From an uncultured Verrucomicrobiota bacterium (GTDB lineage: Bacteria; Verrucomicrobiota; Verrucomicrobiia; Opitutales; Opitutaceae), in assembly GCA_913058185.1 (NCBI GenBank), contig CAJXQX010000001.1, positions 62,001 through 126,000 of the forward strand: DNA of 64,000 nucleotides. Direction: 5' to 3'. A program made the translations under genes and the position numbers. The number at the start of each line of letters is the position of its first letter. Position 1 is the first letter of the stretch. Positions 1-9,101 of the stretch are shown here, piece after piece. The notes under the pieces are model-generated. The model made no database searches. It saw only the letters and a program-made list of their open reading frames with translations, and was not told where the DNA came from.

Positions 1-129
1 TACGTGCTTCAGCATCTGTTGGTAACGTGTCTCGAAGATATGAAGCGGCATGAGTGCCTGCGGAAAAAATGCCATGTGGGGCAGGGTCATGACTGGAAGT
101 TGGTCGGGAACTAAGATTTCGGTCTCCAC
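1..129 (-). CDS. LON substrate-binding domain protein (partial)
   Basis: This gene is too short for the ORF track and runs off the left edge. Read on the minus strand it gives a product containing 'PLHIFETRYQQMLKHV', which matches the start of the LON substrate-binding (PUA-like) domain found in Lon protease and in small stand-alone LON-domain proteins. I chose a GTG start at 129, giving METEILVPDQLPVM..., because the residues before the internal ATG at position 90 also fit the domain's first strand. An in-frame stop lies at about 172-174, so no earlier start is possible. Whether an ATPase domain follows cannot be seen. It is transcribed away from dnaK, so both may share the control region at 168-232. 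Confidence 0.7.
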   Translation of the reverse strand, partial: METEILVPDQLPVMTLPHMAFFPQALMPLHIFETRYQQMLKHV

Positions 130-167
130 AAATCTAAGTCTTGAGGCGTGTTGTCCTGCGTAGCAAG

Positions 168-232
168 GGTGTCATGTCAGGTGTGACACCGGTGGGCAAT
201 CGGATGCGGCAGGTGTGACACAGGTTGTGACA
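168..232. promoter_or_regulatory. Repeated TGTGACA operator-like element between LON gene and dnaK
   Basis: GGTGTCA (168-174) and TGACACC (184-190) form a perfect 7-bp inverted repeat with a 9-base spacer. The heptamer TGTGACA occurs three times (182-188, 214-220, 226-232), and the 12-mer caggtgtgacac is repeated exactly at 178-189 and 210-221. The arm-N9-arm layout resembles the CIRCE element bound by HrcA, but the sequence differs. Binding by a regulator is inference. Confidence 0.45.
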
Positions 233-354
233 TCATGACGCGAATATCCGGTTTGAGGTGGACGTAAGAGGCGATGTTTCATTCCTAAGTAATTGTTTTT
301 AAAGTAAATAAATAAAATCACTCTCAGCGGCACATCGATTGCTTACTCACTCGC

Positions 355-2325
355 ATGAGTCGCATTATAGGCATAGATTTAGGCACCACGAATTCCTGTA
401 TGGCCGTCATGGAGGGCGGAGAGTCCGTGGTCATTCCCAACGCAGAAGGCGCACGCACAACGCCGTCTATCGTCGCATTCACCAAAACTGGTGAACGGCT
501 GGTCGGTCAGGCTGCTAAGCGCCAAGCCGTGACTAACCCACGCAACACGATCTTCTCCGCGAAGCGGTTGATCGGGCGAAAGTTTTCCGAATCCCAGGAA
601 GAGGTTAAGAACCTACCTTATAAGGTGGTCGCCGGTAAAAACGGCGACGCTTACATCGAGGCCCAGGTGGGTGATAAGACGGAGCAATTCGCGCCTCAGC
701 AAATCGCCGCCTTTGTGCTGCAGAAGCTCAAGGCCGACGCCGAGGCTTACCTCGGTAGTGCTGTCACCGAAGCCGTCATTACGGTTCCGGCTTACTTTAA
801 CGACGCTCAGCGTCAGGCCACCAAGGACGCCGGCAAGATCGCTGGCCTCGAAGTGAAGCGCATCATCAATGAGCCGACCGCTGCGTCGCTCGCTTACGGT
901 CTCGATAAGAAGTCCGAAGAGAAGATCGCGGTTTATGACCTCGGTGGTGGCACGTTCGACGTTTCCATCCTCGAGATCGGTGACGGTGTCTTCGAAGTGA
1001 AGGCCACCAATGGCGATACTCACCTCGGTGGTGATAACTGGGATGAGGCCCTCATCAACTGGCTCGTGGATTCATTCAAGTCCGAGCAAGGCATCGACCT
1101 TCGCAGTGATCCCATGGCGCTTCAACGCCTCAAGGAAGAAGCTGAGAAAGCCAAGATTGCCCTCTCCTCAGCTCAGTCCGTCGACATCAACCTGCCGTTC
1201 ATCACGGCCGACGCGAGTGGTCCGAAGCATCTGAATATTGCTTTGTCTCGCTCCAAGATGGAACAGGTCTGTGACGCGCTCTTCCAGCGCACGATCGCTC
1301 CGTTCAAGGCTTGCTTGAAAGACGCTGATCTCGCCTCCGAAGGTATCGACGAGCTTGTGCTTGTCGGTGGTATGACCCGCATGCCTAAGGTGGTTGAAAT
1401 CGCCAATGAGCTTGCCGGTAAACCTCCTCATCAGGGAGTGAACCCGGACGAAGTCGTCGCAATCGGTGCCGCTATCCAAGGTGGCGTGCTGCAAGGCGAT
1501 GTGCGCGATGTGCTCCTGCTCGACGTGACTCCGCTCACGCTCGGTATCGAAACCGCTGGTGGAGTCTCCACCGCAATGATCGATCGCAACACCACCATCC
1601 CTTCCAAGAAGACGCAGACCTTCTCCACCTACTCGGACAGCCAACCTTCCGTTGAAATCGTGGTGCTCCAAGGCGAGCGCCAGATGTCCAAGGACAACAA
1701 GAATCTCGGCACCTTCCGTCTTGATGGCATCCCGCCAGCACCGCGTGGCGCGCCGCAGATCGAGGTCACGTTCGACATCGATGCTAACGGTATCCTGCAC
1801 GTTGCGGCCAAGGATCAAGGCACCGGCAAAGAACAGAAGATCACCATCCAAGGTTCATCCGGACTCTCTTCTGAAGAGGTCGATAAGATGACCAAGGATG
1901 CCGAGCTTCACGCCGAAGTGGATAAGAAGCAGAAGGAATCAGTCGAAACCAAGAATCAGCTCGATTCCACCATCTACCAACTCGAGAAGACCTTTAAGGA
2001 AAGCGGCGACAATTTGCCGGATGACATCAAGGCCAAGATCGAGCCCGCCATTGCCGAAGCCAAGAAAGACCTCGAGTCCGGCGACGTCGACAAGATGAAG
2101 GTGGCGATGGAGAACCTCTCCGCGGTTGGTCAGGAACTCTACGCCAAGGTCGCAGAAGCCGCCCAGGCCGCCGGCGTCGATCCCGAAGCCGCCGCTGCTG
2201 CAGCTGCCGCGGGTGTTCCTGGAGCCGAAGATGGCGACGCGCCGAAGACCGAAAAGAAGGTCGAAAGTGACGTGGTCGATGCCGACTTCGAAGTCGTCGA
2301 CGAAGACGACAAGAAGAAGGACTAA
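355..2325 (+). CDS. dnaK: Chaperone DnaK (Hsp70)
   Basis: This is an ATP-dependent Hsp70 chaperone of the cytoplasm (656 aa; E. coli DnaK is 638). The actin-like ATPase domain opens with '[19 protein letters not shown]' and carries '[14 protein letters not shown]' and '[13 protein letters not shown]'. The linker '[13 protein letters not shown]' (near residue 390) is followed by the beta-sandwich substrate domain, an alpha-helical lid and an acidic tail ending '[13 protein letters not shown]'. The start directly precedes the conserved first strand, so it is secure, although no clear Shine-Dalgarno sequence is seen. GroES and GroEL follow on the same strand; GrpE and DnaJ, the usual neighbours, are absent. 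A hairpin after the stop may separate its transcript from groESL. Confidence 0.98.
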   Translation: MSRIIGIDLGTTNSCMAVMEGGESVVIPNAEGARTTPSIVAFTKTGERLVGQAAKRQAVTNPRNTIFSAKRLIGRKFSESQEEVKNLPYKVVAGKNGDAYIEAQVGDKTEQFAPQQIAAFVLQKLKADAEAYLGSAVTEAVITVPAYFNDAQRQATKDAGKIAGLEVKRIINEPTAASLAYGLDKKSEEKIAVYDLGGGTFDVSILEIGDGVFEVKATNGDTHLGGDNWDEALINWLVDSFKSEQGIDLRSDPMALQRLKEEAEKAKIALSSAQSVDINLPFITADASGPKHLNIALSRSKMEQVCDALFQRTIAPFKACLKDADLASEGIDELVLVGGMTRMPKVVEIANELAGKPPHQGVNPDEVVAIGAAIQGGVLQGDVRDVLLLDVTPLTLGIETAGGVSTAMIDRNTTIPSKKTQTFSTYSDSQPSVEIVVLQGERQMSKDNKNLGTFRLDGIPPAPRGAPQIEVTFDIDANGILHVAAKDQGTGKEQKITIQGSSGLSSEEVDKMTKDAELHAEVDKKQKESVETKNQLDSTIYQLEKTFKESGDNLPDDIKAKIEPAIAEAKKDLESGDVDKMKVAMENLSAVGQELYAKVAEAAQAAGVDPEAAAAAAAAGVPGAEDGDAPKTEKKVESDVVDADFEVVDEDDKKKD

Positions 2326-2335
2326 ATTTTTAAAC

Positions 2336-2371
2336 ACGCTGGCGGAGATCTCTTCTCGGTCAGCGTATTTT
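2336..2371 (+). terminator. Probable weak intrinsic terminator after dnaK
   Basis: ACGCTG (2336-2341) pairs with CAGCGT (2361-2366), and ATTTT follows immediately. The loop holds the palindrome GAGATCTC. It is short, so it may be an attenuator between dnaK and groES rather than a full stop. Confidence 0.45.
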
Positions 2372-2428
2372 CCCCAAGCCCTCAACTCAGAGATAATTCA
2401 ACCTCTCAAACCCTAAATATAAATCAAT

Positions 2429-2725
2429 ATGGCAAAATTAAGCATCAAGCCCATCGGAGATCGCGTGCTCGTGCAGCATCTCGAGGAAAAAGAACAAGTC
2501 CGTGATGGTATCATTATTCCGGACTCCGCCAAGGAAAAGCCCCAAGAGGCTAAAGTCATCGCGCTCGGCTCGGGCAAAAAGGATGACGCGGGTAAAATCG
2601 CTCCTTTCGAAGTGAAGGTCGGCGACATGGTCCTCCTCAGCCCCTATGGTGGCTCCGAGGTGAAACTCGCCGGTCAAAAATATAAACTGGTCCGCGAAGA
2701 CGACATCCTCGGTGTCATCGCCTAA
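2429..2725 (+). CDS. groES: Co-chaperonin GroES (Hsp10)
   Basis: This is the lid of the GroEL folding chamber (98 aa, the family's usual size). '[18 protein letters not shown]' is the typical N-terminal strand. '[21 protein letters not shown]' forms the mobile loop that contacts GroEL and the following strand, and '[16 protein letters not shown]' is the roof and C-terminal part. It lies 46 bases upstream of groEL, the normal order. The upstream stretch is AT-rich (cctaaatataaatcaat) and lacks both a Shine-Dalgarno sequence and a CIRCE element. Confidence 0.97.
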   Translation: MAKLSIKPIGDRVLVQHLEEKEQVRDGIIIPDSAKEKPQEAKVIALGSGKKDDAGKIAPFEVKVGDMVLLSPYGGSEVKLAGQKYKLVREDDILGVIA

Positions 2726-2771
2726 GCCCAACTTGCTCATCCAATCTATTAACTCCTGATTATTAAATAAT

Positions 2772-4415
2772 ATGGCAGCCAAACAACTTATCTTCGACGA
2801 GACTGCTCGTTCCAAGATCCTCAAGGGCGTCGAGCTCCTCTCTCGCGCCGTTAAAGTCACTCTCGGTCCTAAAGGCCGTAACGTCGTTATCGACAAAAAA
2901 TTCGGTTCGCCGACCGTTACTAAGGACGGCGTCACCGTCGCTAAGGAAGTCGAGCTTCCTGATCCTTACGAAAACATGGGCGCCCAGATGGTTAAGGAAG
3001 TCGCTTCCAAGACTTCTGACAACGCTGGTGACGGCACCACCACCGCGACCGTGCTCGCCGAGGCCATCTACCGTGAAGGTCTCAAGAACGTCGCTGCTGG
3101 ATCCAACCCGATCTTCCTCAAGCGTGGTATCGACAAAGCCGTTGAGGCTGCTGTCGCCAAGCTGCATCGTATCTCCAAGAAGGTGAACGATCGCGAAGAG
3201 ATCCGCCAAGTTGCTACCGTTTCCGCCAATTGGGACATCGAGATCGGTGACATCATCGCTGACGCGATGGACAAGGTTGGCAAAGACGGCACCATCACCG
3301 TTGAAGAGGCCAAGTCCATCCAGACTTCCCTCGACGTCGTTGAAGGTATGCAGTTCGACAAGGGTTACCTCTCGCCTTACTTCACCACCAATCAAGAGAA
3401 CCTCGAATCCGTCCTCGAAGACGCTTACGTTCTCATCCACGAGAAGAAGATCTCCTCCCTGCAGGAACTGCTTCCTCTCCTCCAAACCGTTTCCAAGACC
3501 AGCAAGCCCCTTCTCCTCATCGCTGAGGATATCGAAGGTGAAGCCCTCGCTGCTCTCGTGGTTAACAAGATCCGTGGCACGCTCAACGTCTGTGCCGTCA
3601 AGGCTCCAGGCTTCGGCGATCGTCGTAAAGCAATGCTCGAAGATATCGCGGTTCTCACCGGCGGAAAATGCATCACCGAAGATCTCGGTGTGAAGCTCGA
3701 GAACATCGAGCTCGCCGACCTCGGTAGCGCCAAGCGCATCGTCGTGGACAAGGAAAACACCATCATCGTCGAAGGCGCTGGTAAGGGTTCCGACATCCAA
3801 GGCCGCGTGAAGCAAATCCGCCGTCAAATCGGTGAGACGACTTCCGACTACGATCGTGAGAAGCTCCAAGAGCGCCTCGCGAAACTCGCCGGTGGTGTTG
3901 CGGTCATCAATGTTGGTGCCGCTACCGAAGCCGAGATGAAGGAAAAGAAGGCCCGCGTTGAGGATGCTCTCCACGCCACCCGCGCTGCGGTTGAAGAAGG
4001 TATCGTCCCAGGTGGCGGTGTCGCTCTCCTCCGTGTCGCTGATGCGATCAACAAGGCTGACCTCGAAGGTGACGAAAAAGTCGGTGCATCCATCGTGCGT
4101 CGTGCGATCGAAGCTCCCCTCAAGCAACTCTGCTTCAACGCAGGTGTTGATGGCGGTGTGGTTGTGCAAACCGTGCTGAAGAGCAAAGGTGGCAACGGCT
4201 ACAATGTCGCCACCGACAAATACGAAGATCTGATCAAAGCTGGTGTTGTCGATCCTACCAAGGTGACTCGCACTGCGTTGCAAAACGCTGCTTCGATCTC
4301 CGGATTGCTCCTCACTACTGAGTGTATGATCACCGAGATTCCTGAGAAGAACGAAGCTCCTGCTGGTGGCCACGACCACGGCGGCGGAGGCATGGGCGGT
4401 ATGGGCGGCTTCTAA
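2772..4415 (+). CDS. groEL: Chaperonin GroEL (Hsp60)
   Basis: This is an ATP-driven double-ring folding chamber subunit (547 aa, the family length). Conserved elements include '[19 protein letters not shown]', the ATP-binding '[16 protein letters not shown]', '[17 protein letters not shown]' in the apical domain, and '[12 protein letters not shown]' near the C-terminal equatorial domain. The tail '[11 protein letters not shown]' is the usual flexible Gly/Met repeat that projects into the cavity. It follows groES and ends before a strong terminator. A 558-codon open frame on the opposite strand is a codon-bias shadow. Confidence 0.98.
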   Translation: MAAKQLIFDETARSKILKGVELLSRAVKVTLGPKGRNVVIDKKFGSPTVTKDGVTVAKEVELPDPYENMGAQMVKEVASKTSDNAGDGTTTATVLAEAIYREGLKNVAAGSNPIFLKRGIDKAVEAAVAKLHRISKKVNDREEIRQVATVSANWDIEIGDIIADAMDKVGKDGTITVEEAKSIQTSLDVVEGMQFDKGYLSPYFTTNQENLESVLEDAYVLIHEKKISSLQELLPLLQTVSKTSKPLLLIAEDIEGEALAALVVNKIRGTLNVCAVKAPGFGDRRKAMLEDIAVLTGGKCITEDLGVKLENIELADLGSAKRIVVDKENTIIVEGAGKGSDIQGRVKQIRRQIGETTSDYDREKLQERLAKLAGGVAVINVGAATEAEMKEKKARVEDALHATRAAVEEGIVPGGGVALLRVADAINKADLEGDEKVGASIVRRAIEAPLKQLCFNAGVDGGVVVQTVLKSKGGNGYNVATDKYEDLIKAGVVDPTKVTRTALQNAASISGLLLTTECMITEIPEKNEAPAGGHDHGGGGMGGMGGF

Positions 4416-4447
4416 GCACCCTGTTCTACTCGAATCCAAAAACTCTC

Positions 4448-4483
4448 AGTCCCGTCCCGCTCCCGCGGGGCGGGGCTTTTTTT
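4448..4483 (+). terminator. Strong intrinsic terminator after groEL
   Basis: The arms 4448-4460 (agtcccgtcccgc) and 4465-4477 (gcggggcggggct) pair over 13 positions, two of them G-U, around a 4-base loop. A run of seven T follows. It closes the dnaK/groESL cluster. Confidence 0.9.
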
Positions 4484-4529
4484 GCGCCAAAAAAAATCGT
4501 TAAATTATTTAATATCAGATAGATAAAAA

Positions 4530-4556
4530 CGTAAGTAACCATAATGGTTACTTACG
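4530..4556. repeat. Perfect 11-bp inverted repeat between convergent genes
   Basis: CGTAAGTAACC (4530-4540) and GGTTACTTACG (4546-4556) are exact reverse complements around 'ataat'. It lies between the groEL terminator and the end of the convergent amidohydrolase gene. There is no T run on either side, so it looks less like a terminator than like a protein-binding site or recombination relic. Confidence 0.6.
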
Positions 4557-4602
4557 CCGAGGCAGAATTTAGGAGTTGAGTGATGGGAAACCGGTTCTGG
4601 AG

Positions 4603-5865
4603 CTACTGGATTCCCACCATGCCGGCGATGGATTTGAAGAGGGTGGCGGAGTCGTAGCCGATGCCGTCTTTAAAGACGGTTTCGGTTTTGCGAAGGTCGG
4701 CGATGATTTCGTCGGGGTTGCCGTTTACGATGATGAGTTCGGCTGCTTTACCGACTTCAATACTGCCGGTTTGTTCGGCGATACTGAGGAGTTGAGCACC
4801 GTTGCTGGTGGCACATTTGATCGCATCGATGGGGGAGAGGCCGACTTCGACCAGGAGTTCGATGGCGCGCCAGCTGCCGTAACCGGCGAGGAATCCACCG
4901 TAGCCGGTGGGGTCGGTGCCCACGACGAGGAGACCGCCGCGGGTGAATGTTTCGAAGATCGCGAGCGTGGAGGTGATCGCCACGTTTTCGTCAATGAGGT
5001 GTTGAATCACCTGAGTTACTTCCTTCGATTTGGGATTAACCTCGGCGATGGAATCGTAGATTTTACCGATGTTGGCGGGCTCATCTGGCATGCGACCGGC
5101 CACCCAATCGGAAGCGGCCAGGAATCCATGTTCCAGGTTGTCGATGCCCATGGCGGCGGCTTCCCGATAACTGACCCGGCCGATGTGACCCGTCACTTGA
5201 AGTCCGTTGGCGTGCGCGATCTTGATTGCGGTATCCATTTCGGCGGCGGGTAGACTGACGTAGAGCTTGATCGAGGTGAATCCCTCCTCCGCCCAGTAGT
5301 TGATCATGCGCGCGGCGTCGGCTGGGCTTTTCACGCCGTGGAGTTGCGGGATACCGGTGCCAATCCCGTCTACGTAGGGAGCCGTGAGGTGATAGTCAGG
5401 ACCAATGTCTTCTCCACGTTCGATCCGGTCACGCAGTTCCAGATCAGTGTAGGGTTCGAGACTTCCAGTGGTGCGAGCGGTGGTGACACCGGCGGCGAGA
5501 TACATCCGAGGAAAGGAGTATTCCATTTGGTTCATGTGGAACGGACCATCGACCATGGAACTGTAGAAACTGTGTTTATGGACCATGACGAGCCCGGGCA
5601 TCACCGTCTTGCCATCGAGGTCGTGCATCACGGCATCCGATGGGATTTTGGGCGACTTACCCATGGCAGTGATACGGCCGTCGCGTAGAACGATGGTTTG
5701 GCCTTCGCGGGCCGGGTTACCGAGTCCGTCAATTATTCGGGCGTTGGTTAGCGCGACGACGGGATCGGTGAATTTAACACTGGGATCGTCCGGCAGGTTT
5801 TCGGCGGCTCGCGCGCTAACGGTGAGTGCCAGCAGGACGAGTAGAAGAAGGCGCGATGCTTTCAT
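4603..5865 (-). CDS. Exported amidohydrolase family protein
   Basis: The product (420 aa) has a signal peptide (MKASRLLLLVLLALTVSARA) followed by a metal-dependent amidohydrolase fold of the imidazolonepropionase/prolidase-like type. 'VVALTNARIIDGLGNPAREG' and 'VMPGLVMVHKHSFYS' are the N-terminal beta-sandwich and the HxH metal site, the latter in the less usual form H-K-H. 'GLQVTGHIGR' and 'GIDNLEHGF' supply the later His ligands, and 'VGKAAELIIVNGNPDEI' is the C-terminal composite strand. The substrate is unknown; secreted members often hydrolyse cyclic amides, dipeptides or xenobiotics. It starts 10 bases after the DUF218 gene, so the two probably form an operon. Confidence 0.85.
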   Translation of the reverse strand: MKASRLLLLVLLALTVSARAAENLPDDPSVKFTDPVVALTNARIIDGLGNPAREGQTIVLRDGRITAMGKSPKIPSDAVMHDLDGKTVMPGLVMVHKHSFYSSMVDGPFHMNQMEYSFPRMYLAAGVTTARTTGSLEPYTDLELRDRIERGEDIGPDYHLTAPYVDGIGTGIPQLHGVKSPADAARMINYWAEEGFTSIKLYVSLPAAEMDTAIKIAHANGLQVTGHIGRVSYREAAAMGIDNLEHGFLAASDWVAGRMPDEPANIGKIYDSIAEVNPKSKEVTQVIQHLIDENVAITSTLAIFETFTRGGLLVVGTDPTGYGGFLAGYGSWRAIELLVEVGLSPIDAIKCATSNGAQLLSIAEQTGSIEVGKAAELIIVNGNPDEIIADLRKTETVFKDGIGYDSATLFKSIAGMVGIQ

Positions 5866-5875
5866 GGGACTTGAT

Positions 5876-6499
5876 TCAAATTCGTGCGACTGCTCGAGTG
5901 ATTTCGAGGGGGATCTCCGTCGGAGCGATCCAGCCGCATTCGGGGTAGGAGATAAGACGTTCGATTTCGCCAGTTAGCTGAGTGGTCAGATCTTCGCGTT
6001 TTTCCGCAAAAACAGCCTGGTCGGTGAGGAGATCGGATTCGGGTGGAGCGTTTTGAGTGGAAATATCATCCGCTTCTTTGGCCCATGTTTGCATAATACG
6101 CCTTTGGCGAAAAGGCGTCGCGACCAATATCGCGGAGTCAACCTGCCACTCAGCTTGCTTCATCAACTCAAGGGAGAACCGGATGTTGTCACCGGTATTG
6201 GTCGATAGCGATTCGATGATGAGTTGGTCCCGGGGAAAATCTGGAATCCGTTCGAAGAGAGCCTGTGCGAAGGCTTCAGCTTCCGGCATGTTTAAATCCG
6301 CCGAGCCGGCACCGCCGCCGCCGGTGAACAGCATTAGGGGAGCGAGGCCTGCTCGCCAGATCTCGGCGCAGTGATACGCGACCCGAAGATCGAAGTGACC
6401 AAACCCGATTATCAAATCTGCCGGTTGCAGAGGATTCGGGTTTCGAGCGGAGAGGAATTGATAAACAGATTCGGCGGGGCTGATAGGCATATCCTTCAT
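5876..6499 (-). CDS. YdcF/SanA-like DUF218 domain protein
   Basis: This protein (207 aa) has the DUF218 (YdcF/SanA/ElyC-like) fold. 'DLIIGFGHFDLRVAYHCAEI' is the first strand-helix unit. 'LMLFTGGGGAGSADLNMPEAEAFA' is the glycine-rich loop followed by the E-A motif. 'STNTGDNIRFSLELM' matches the conserved T-x-x-N site, and 'AILVATPFRQRRIMQTW' the R-R-A-x-x-T-like region. There is no signal peptide, so it is a cytoplasmic YdcF-type member rather than a membrane-anchored SanA type. Its biochemical role is not settled; nucleotide or sugar-nucleotide binding has been suggested for the family. It probably forms an operon with the amidohydrolase. Confidence 0.8.
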   Translation of the reverse strand: MKDMPISPAESVYQFLSARNPNPLQPADLIIGFGHFDLRVAYHCAEIWRAGLAPLMLFTGGGGAGSADLNMPEAEAFAQALFERIPDFPRDQLIIESLSTNTGDNIRFSLELMKQAEWQVDSAILVATPFRQRRIMQTWAKEADDISTQNAPPESDLLTDQAVFAEKREDLTTQLTGEIERLISYPECGWIAPTEIPLEITRAVARI

Positions 6500-6587
6500 C
6501 GGATTAAGTCGACTCGGGAGGATAAAGGCGAGACCTCAGCCGGTTTACGCTTTCCACCAGGCGACAACCTCGGTTCGTTGAAGGTTT

Positions 6588-7367
6588 ATGGAGGTTATCT
6601 TTCTCGGCACCGGCACTTCTCAAGGCGTTCCCATGATCGCCTGCGATTGCGCGGTCTGCACGTCGGAGGATCCGCGGGACAAGCGATCACGTTGCTGCAT
6701 TCATGTGGTGATGGATGGCTTACACATCCAGGTCGATGCGTCGTCGGAGTTTCGCCTGCGGTGTGTGGCGGAGAAGGTGAACTGGATCGACTTGTTCATC
6801 CTGACTCACGGTCACGCGGACCATATCACGGGCATGGATGACCTACGTCGTTTTTGTGACATGCGTGGCGGTGAGGCCTTACAGGTTTATTCGACCGACG
6901 AGGGTATCAGTCGCGTGCTTTCGATCTATCCTTACGCCATTATGGAAAGGTCAGTGGTGAAGGGTTATGCGGCATTCAAACTCGAACTGATGCCCACTAA
7001 GTTGGAGTTGGAGCAAGGGACGATTGAGTCGACCCTGTTACCGCACGGTGGAGTCAATACGCTCGGACTGGTGTTTACGGAGCGTAGTTCGGGCAAGAAA
7101 TTCACCTACTACACCGATTGTAAACGGGTGCCTCGAGAAGCGGTCGAATTGGCCCGAGGATCTGACGCGGTCGTTCTCGATGGACTGCGACCAACACCGC
7201 ATCCGTCTCACATGACAATCGGCGAAGCGACCGACGTGGCAGCGGAAATTGGTGCACCAGTGAGTTACCTTACGCATCTGACCCACCTGACTTCACACGT
7301 GGAAGTAGAGGCAGGATTACCGGAATCGGTGCGAGTGGCTTACGACGGTCACCGACTTACGCTTTAG
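6588..7367 (+). CDS. MBL-fold metallo-hydrolase (PhnP-like)
   Basis: This cytoplasmic metallo-beta-lactamase-fold phosphodiesterase (259 aa) opens with 'MEVIFLGTGTSQGVPMIACDCAVC', the signature of the PhnP/LipB-neighbour group with a Cys-rich zinc-binding insertion. 'ILTHGHADHITGMDD' is the HxHxDH di-metal site, 'YYTDCKRV' supplies the bridging Asp, and 'YLTHLTHLTSH' the last His ligands. PhnP cleaves cyclic phosphoribosyl phosphate, but no phn genes are nearby, so the substrate is open. The ATG at 6588 sits just before the first strand with a weak GAAGG upstream. It is divergent from the DUF218 gene. Confidence 0.85.
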   Translation: MEVIFLGTGTSQGVPMIACDCAVCTSEDPRDKRSRCCIHVVMDGLHIQVDASSEFRLRCVAEKVNWIDLFILTHGHADHITGMDDLRRFCDMRGGEALQVYSTDEGISRVLSIYPYAIMERSVVKGYAAFKLELMPTKLELEQGTIESTLLPHGGVNTLGLVFTERSSGKKFTYYTDCKRVPREAVELARGSDAVVLDGLRPTPHPSHMTIGEATDVAAEIGAPVSYLTHLTHLTSHVEVEAGLPESVRVAYDGHRLTL

Positions 7368-7736
7368 CAGTGTGTGTGCGAGAAGCGTGCCTGCGAGAAT
7401 TCGAGAATGGGACGCGTAGGATGTCGGGCGTAAAGGGCCAGATGACAGATGATGCAGAACACTATTGGGCTTACTGAATGGCGCGCTCGGCGAGCACTCC
7501 CTACCTAAATTTCTTCTATCGATGCGTGCTAGTTGGTAGGGCTGTTTCGCCGAAACCGCCGTTTCATCCAGGATCCTCGTAGGACCGAATAAGGACGATT
7601 CCACCAGTTCAAAATCGGTTGGGCGAAACTCTTCATACCTCCCCCAGCTATTAAGCTCCAAATGCAGGCCTACCGTTCGGTATCTCTTGTCACCTCGCAC
7701 TTTATGCCCGACATGATATCTCCTTGAAGATTCGTT
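7368..7736. other. Gene-poor spacer flanked by inverted repeat arms
   Basis: This 369-base stretch has no convincing gene; the 127-codon minus ORF across it has no recognisable protein features. Near its ends lie atgtcgggcgtaaag (7421-7435) and ctttatgcccgacat (7700-7714), inverted copies with one mismatch. They match the arms of the 25-bp palindrome at 37079-37150, so the spacer looks like an interrupted or rearranged copy of that repeat family. Confidence 0.5.
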
Positions 7737-9098
7737 CTAGGGCTTGGTGGCCCCGATTCGTTTTTCGAGGAGCTCGACTTGGGCGGGCTCCAGGTAAGTC
7801 ACGGCATCTTCCCATTCGAAGCTCAGCGCATGGGGAGAACGAGCTTGCACGACAAGTGAGTAGAGGGTGCCAAATTGCCCATCGCTTAACACCAGTTCAA
7901 TTCGCGCCTCATCGGTGAGTAGCGACTCGGTTCCAGCCGCGTGATTGATGATCTGCTGAAGCTGATTGTTTTGAGCTGGAGTCAGCTGTGCTTCACGCAG
8001 GCTTTTTACTGCGGCACTCATTTCGGCCAGACGGGTTTGTCGTTGGGCGCGACGTTCGTCGGCCGAAATATTTTCGTTCCGGCCCCGATTGGTTTGGAGC
8101 GATCTTTGCAGCTTTTGGATAGCTGATTTGAGATCGGTAGACGCCTTGGGCGTTAGTCCTAGTTCCTTGACCGTATCGGCGTCGTTGAGCGCTTGGAGAG
8201 CTGGAGTGCTCTGTCCGCCACGACCTCCTCCACCGGGAGGTCCTTGGGGGCGTCCGGGGCCACCGCCGCGCCGAACGAAATCGCGCGAAGGTTCACCGCG
8301 CCAATAGCGGGGGATGAATGGGAAGTTGGGTGTGATCACGTAGTAGTAGGTGCCTTCTGGATACTCGGGGGTGATTCCCGTGCGGCCGTTGGCCTGATCG
8401 AGGTCTCCGAGCCCGGCGACGTATTCGTAGTCTTGCACAAACGTGCCAGTGTAGGAACCGCCCGGACCATCCGGCCGCGTGCCTGATTTGACCCGATAAC
8501 TTGAGGTGAGGGGACGTAGGCCACTGTTGGTGTTATCTGCTTCTCCATACGACCAATGGGAATAAACGGGGAAGCCGTCTGCCGCATACCCGATCAGAGT
8601 GAAGTCTTTACTCGAGCCAAGGGTTTCGAGCAGTCCGCTTGGCATGCCGTGATAGTGGTATTTCCCCGTGGGTTGAACGTGAGCGTGGTTTCCGTCGACC
8701 CCGAGGTCGACGTGATGACCGAGAGCTTCGTAGCGCCAGTCGGAGTTACGATCGTCCTCCCACCATTCGGCCGCGTTGGGTTCGAGCAGAATGCCGTTGA
8801 TCGCGATGCCGAAGGCGGCGAGTTCGACCTCCCGCCAACCTTCGGTAATTTGGGGATCCGACGGAACGCGATGACTATAGTCCTGCGGCGTAATGATGTT
8901 GGGGTTTGACGGATTGGGGAATCGACCGTGACGATGATTCGGTAGGGCGTCGCCGGAGATGGTGCGGTATCCGTCGGCTATTTTGATCGATACAGTGGTA
9001 GGCAATGCCGGCATGTCATTCCCGGCCTTATGCGCCCCATCATGGGCGAACAGGGGGACCGAACAAGACAGCGATAAAAGTAAGTGGAAACGCTTCAA
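7737..9098 (-). CDS. Secreted YHYH domain-containing protein
   Basis: The product (453 aa) has a signal peptide (MKRFHLLLSLSCSVPLFA) and a YHYH domain. 'HRHGRFPNPSNPNIITPQDY', 'EAGLHHVDLGVDGNHAHVQP'-like His-rich strands and 'TGKYHYHGMPSGLL' are typical, the last giving the family its name. 'DFTLIGYAADGFPVY' is also conserved. After a Pro/Gly-rich linker near residue 290 comes an alpha-helical, charged C-terminal part (about 310-450) with 'LTPAQNNQLQQI', which recalls LTXXQ/Spy-like sensors. The family has no firm biochemical role; the His cluster suggests metal binding. It ends 3 bases after the upstream sulfatase gene region begins its stop, so the two are likely co-transcribed. Confidence 0.8.
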   Translation of the reverse strand: MKRFHLLLSLSCSVPLFAHDGAHKAGNDMPALPTTVSIKIADGYRTISGDALPNHRHGRFPNPSNPNIITPQDYSHRVPSDPQITEGWREVELAAFGIAINGILLEPNAAEWWEDDRNSDWRYEALGHHVDLGVDGNHAHVQPTGKYHYHGMPSGLLETLGSSKDFTLIGYAADGFPVYSHWSYGEADNTNSGLRPLTSSYRVKSGTRPDGPGGSYTGTFVQDYEYVAGLGDLDQANGRTGITPEYPEGTYYYVITPNFPFIPRYWRGEPSRDFVRRGGGPGRPQGPPGGGGRGGQSTPALQALNDADTVKELGLTPKASTDLKSAIQKLQRSLQTNRGRNENISADERRAQRQTRLAEMSAAVKSLREAQLTPAQNNQLQQIINHAAGTESLLTDEARIELVLSDGQFGTLYSLVVQARSPHALSFEWEDAVTYLEPAQVELLEKRIGATKP

Positions 9099-9101
9099 AT
9101 A

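Noticed and set aside
1168-1851. 227-codon ORF opposite dnaK
   Set aside because: It is antisense to conserved DnaK sequence and has the Asp/His/Gly-rich composition of a codon shadow.
2763-4439. 558-codon ORF opposite groEL
   Set aside because: It mirrors the strongly biased codons of groEL, has no domain features, and covers an undoubted gene; it is a shadow.
5876-6499. DUF218 protein as vancomycin-resistance SanA
   Set aside because: It lacks the N-terminal membrane anchor of SanA; only the domain-level call is supported.
7317-7700. 127-codon minus-strand ORF in the 7.4-7.7 kb spacer
   Set aside because: It overlaps the end of the MBL gene and a repeat, and its translation has no recognisable motif.
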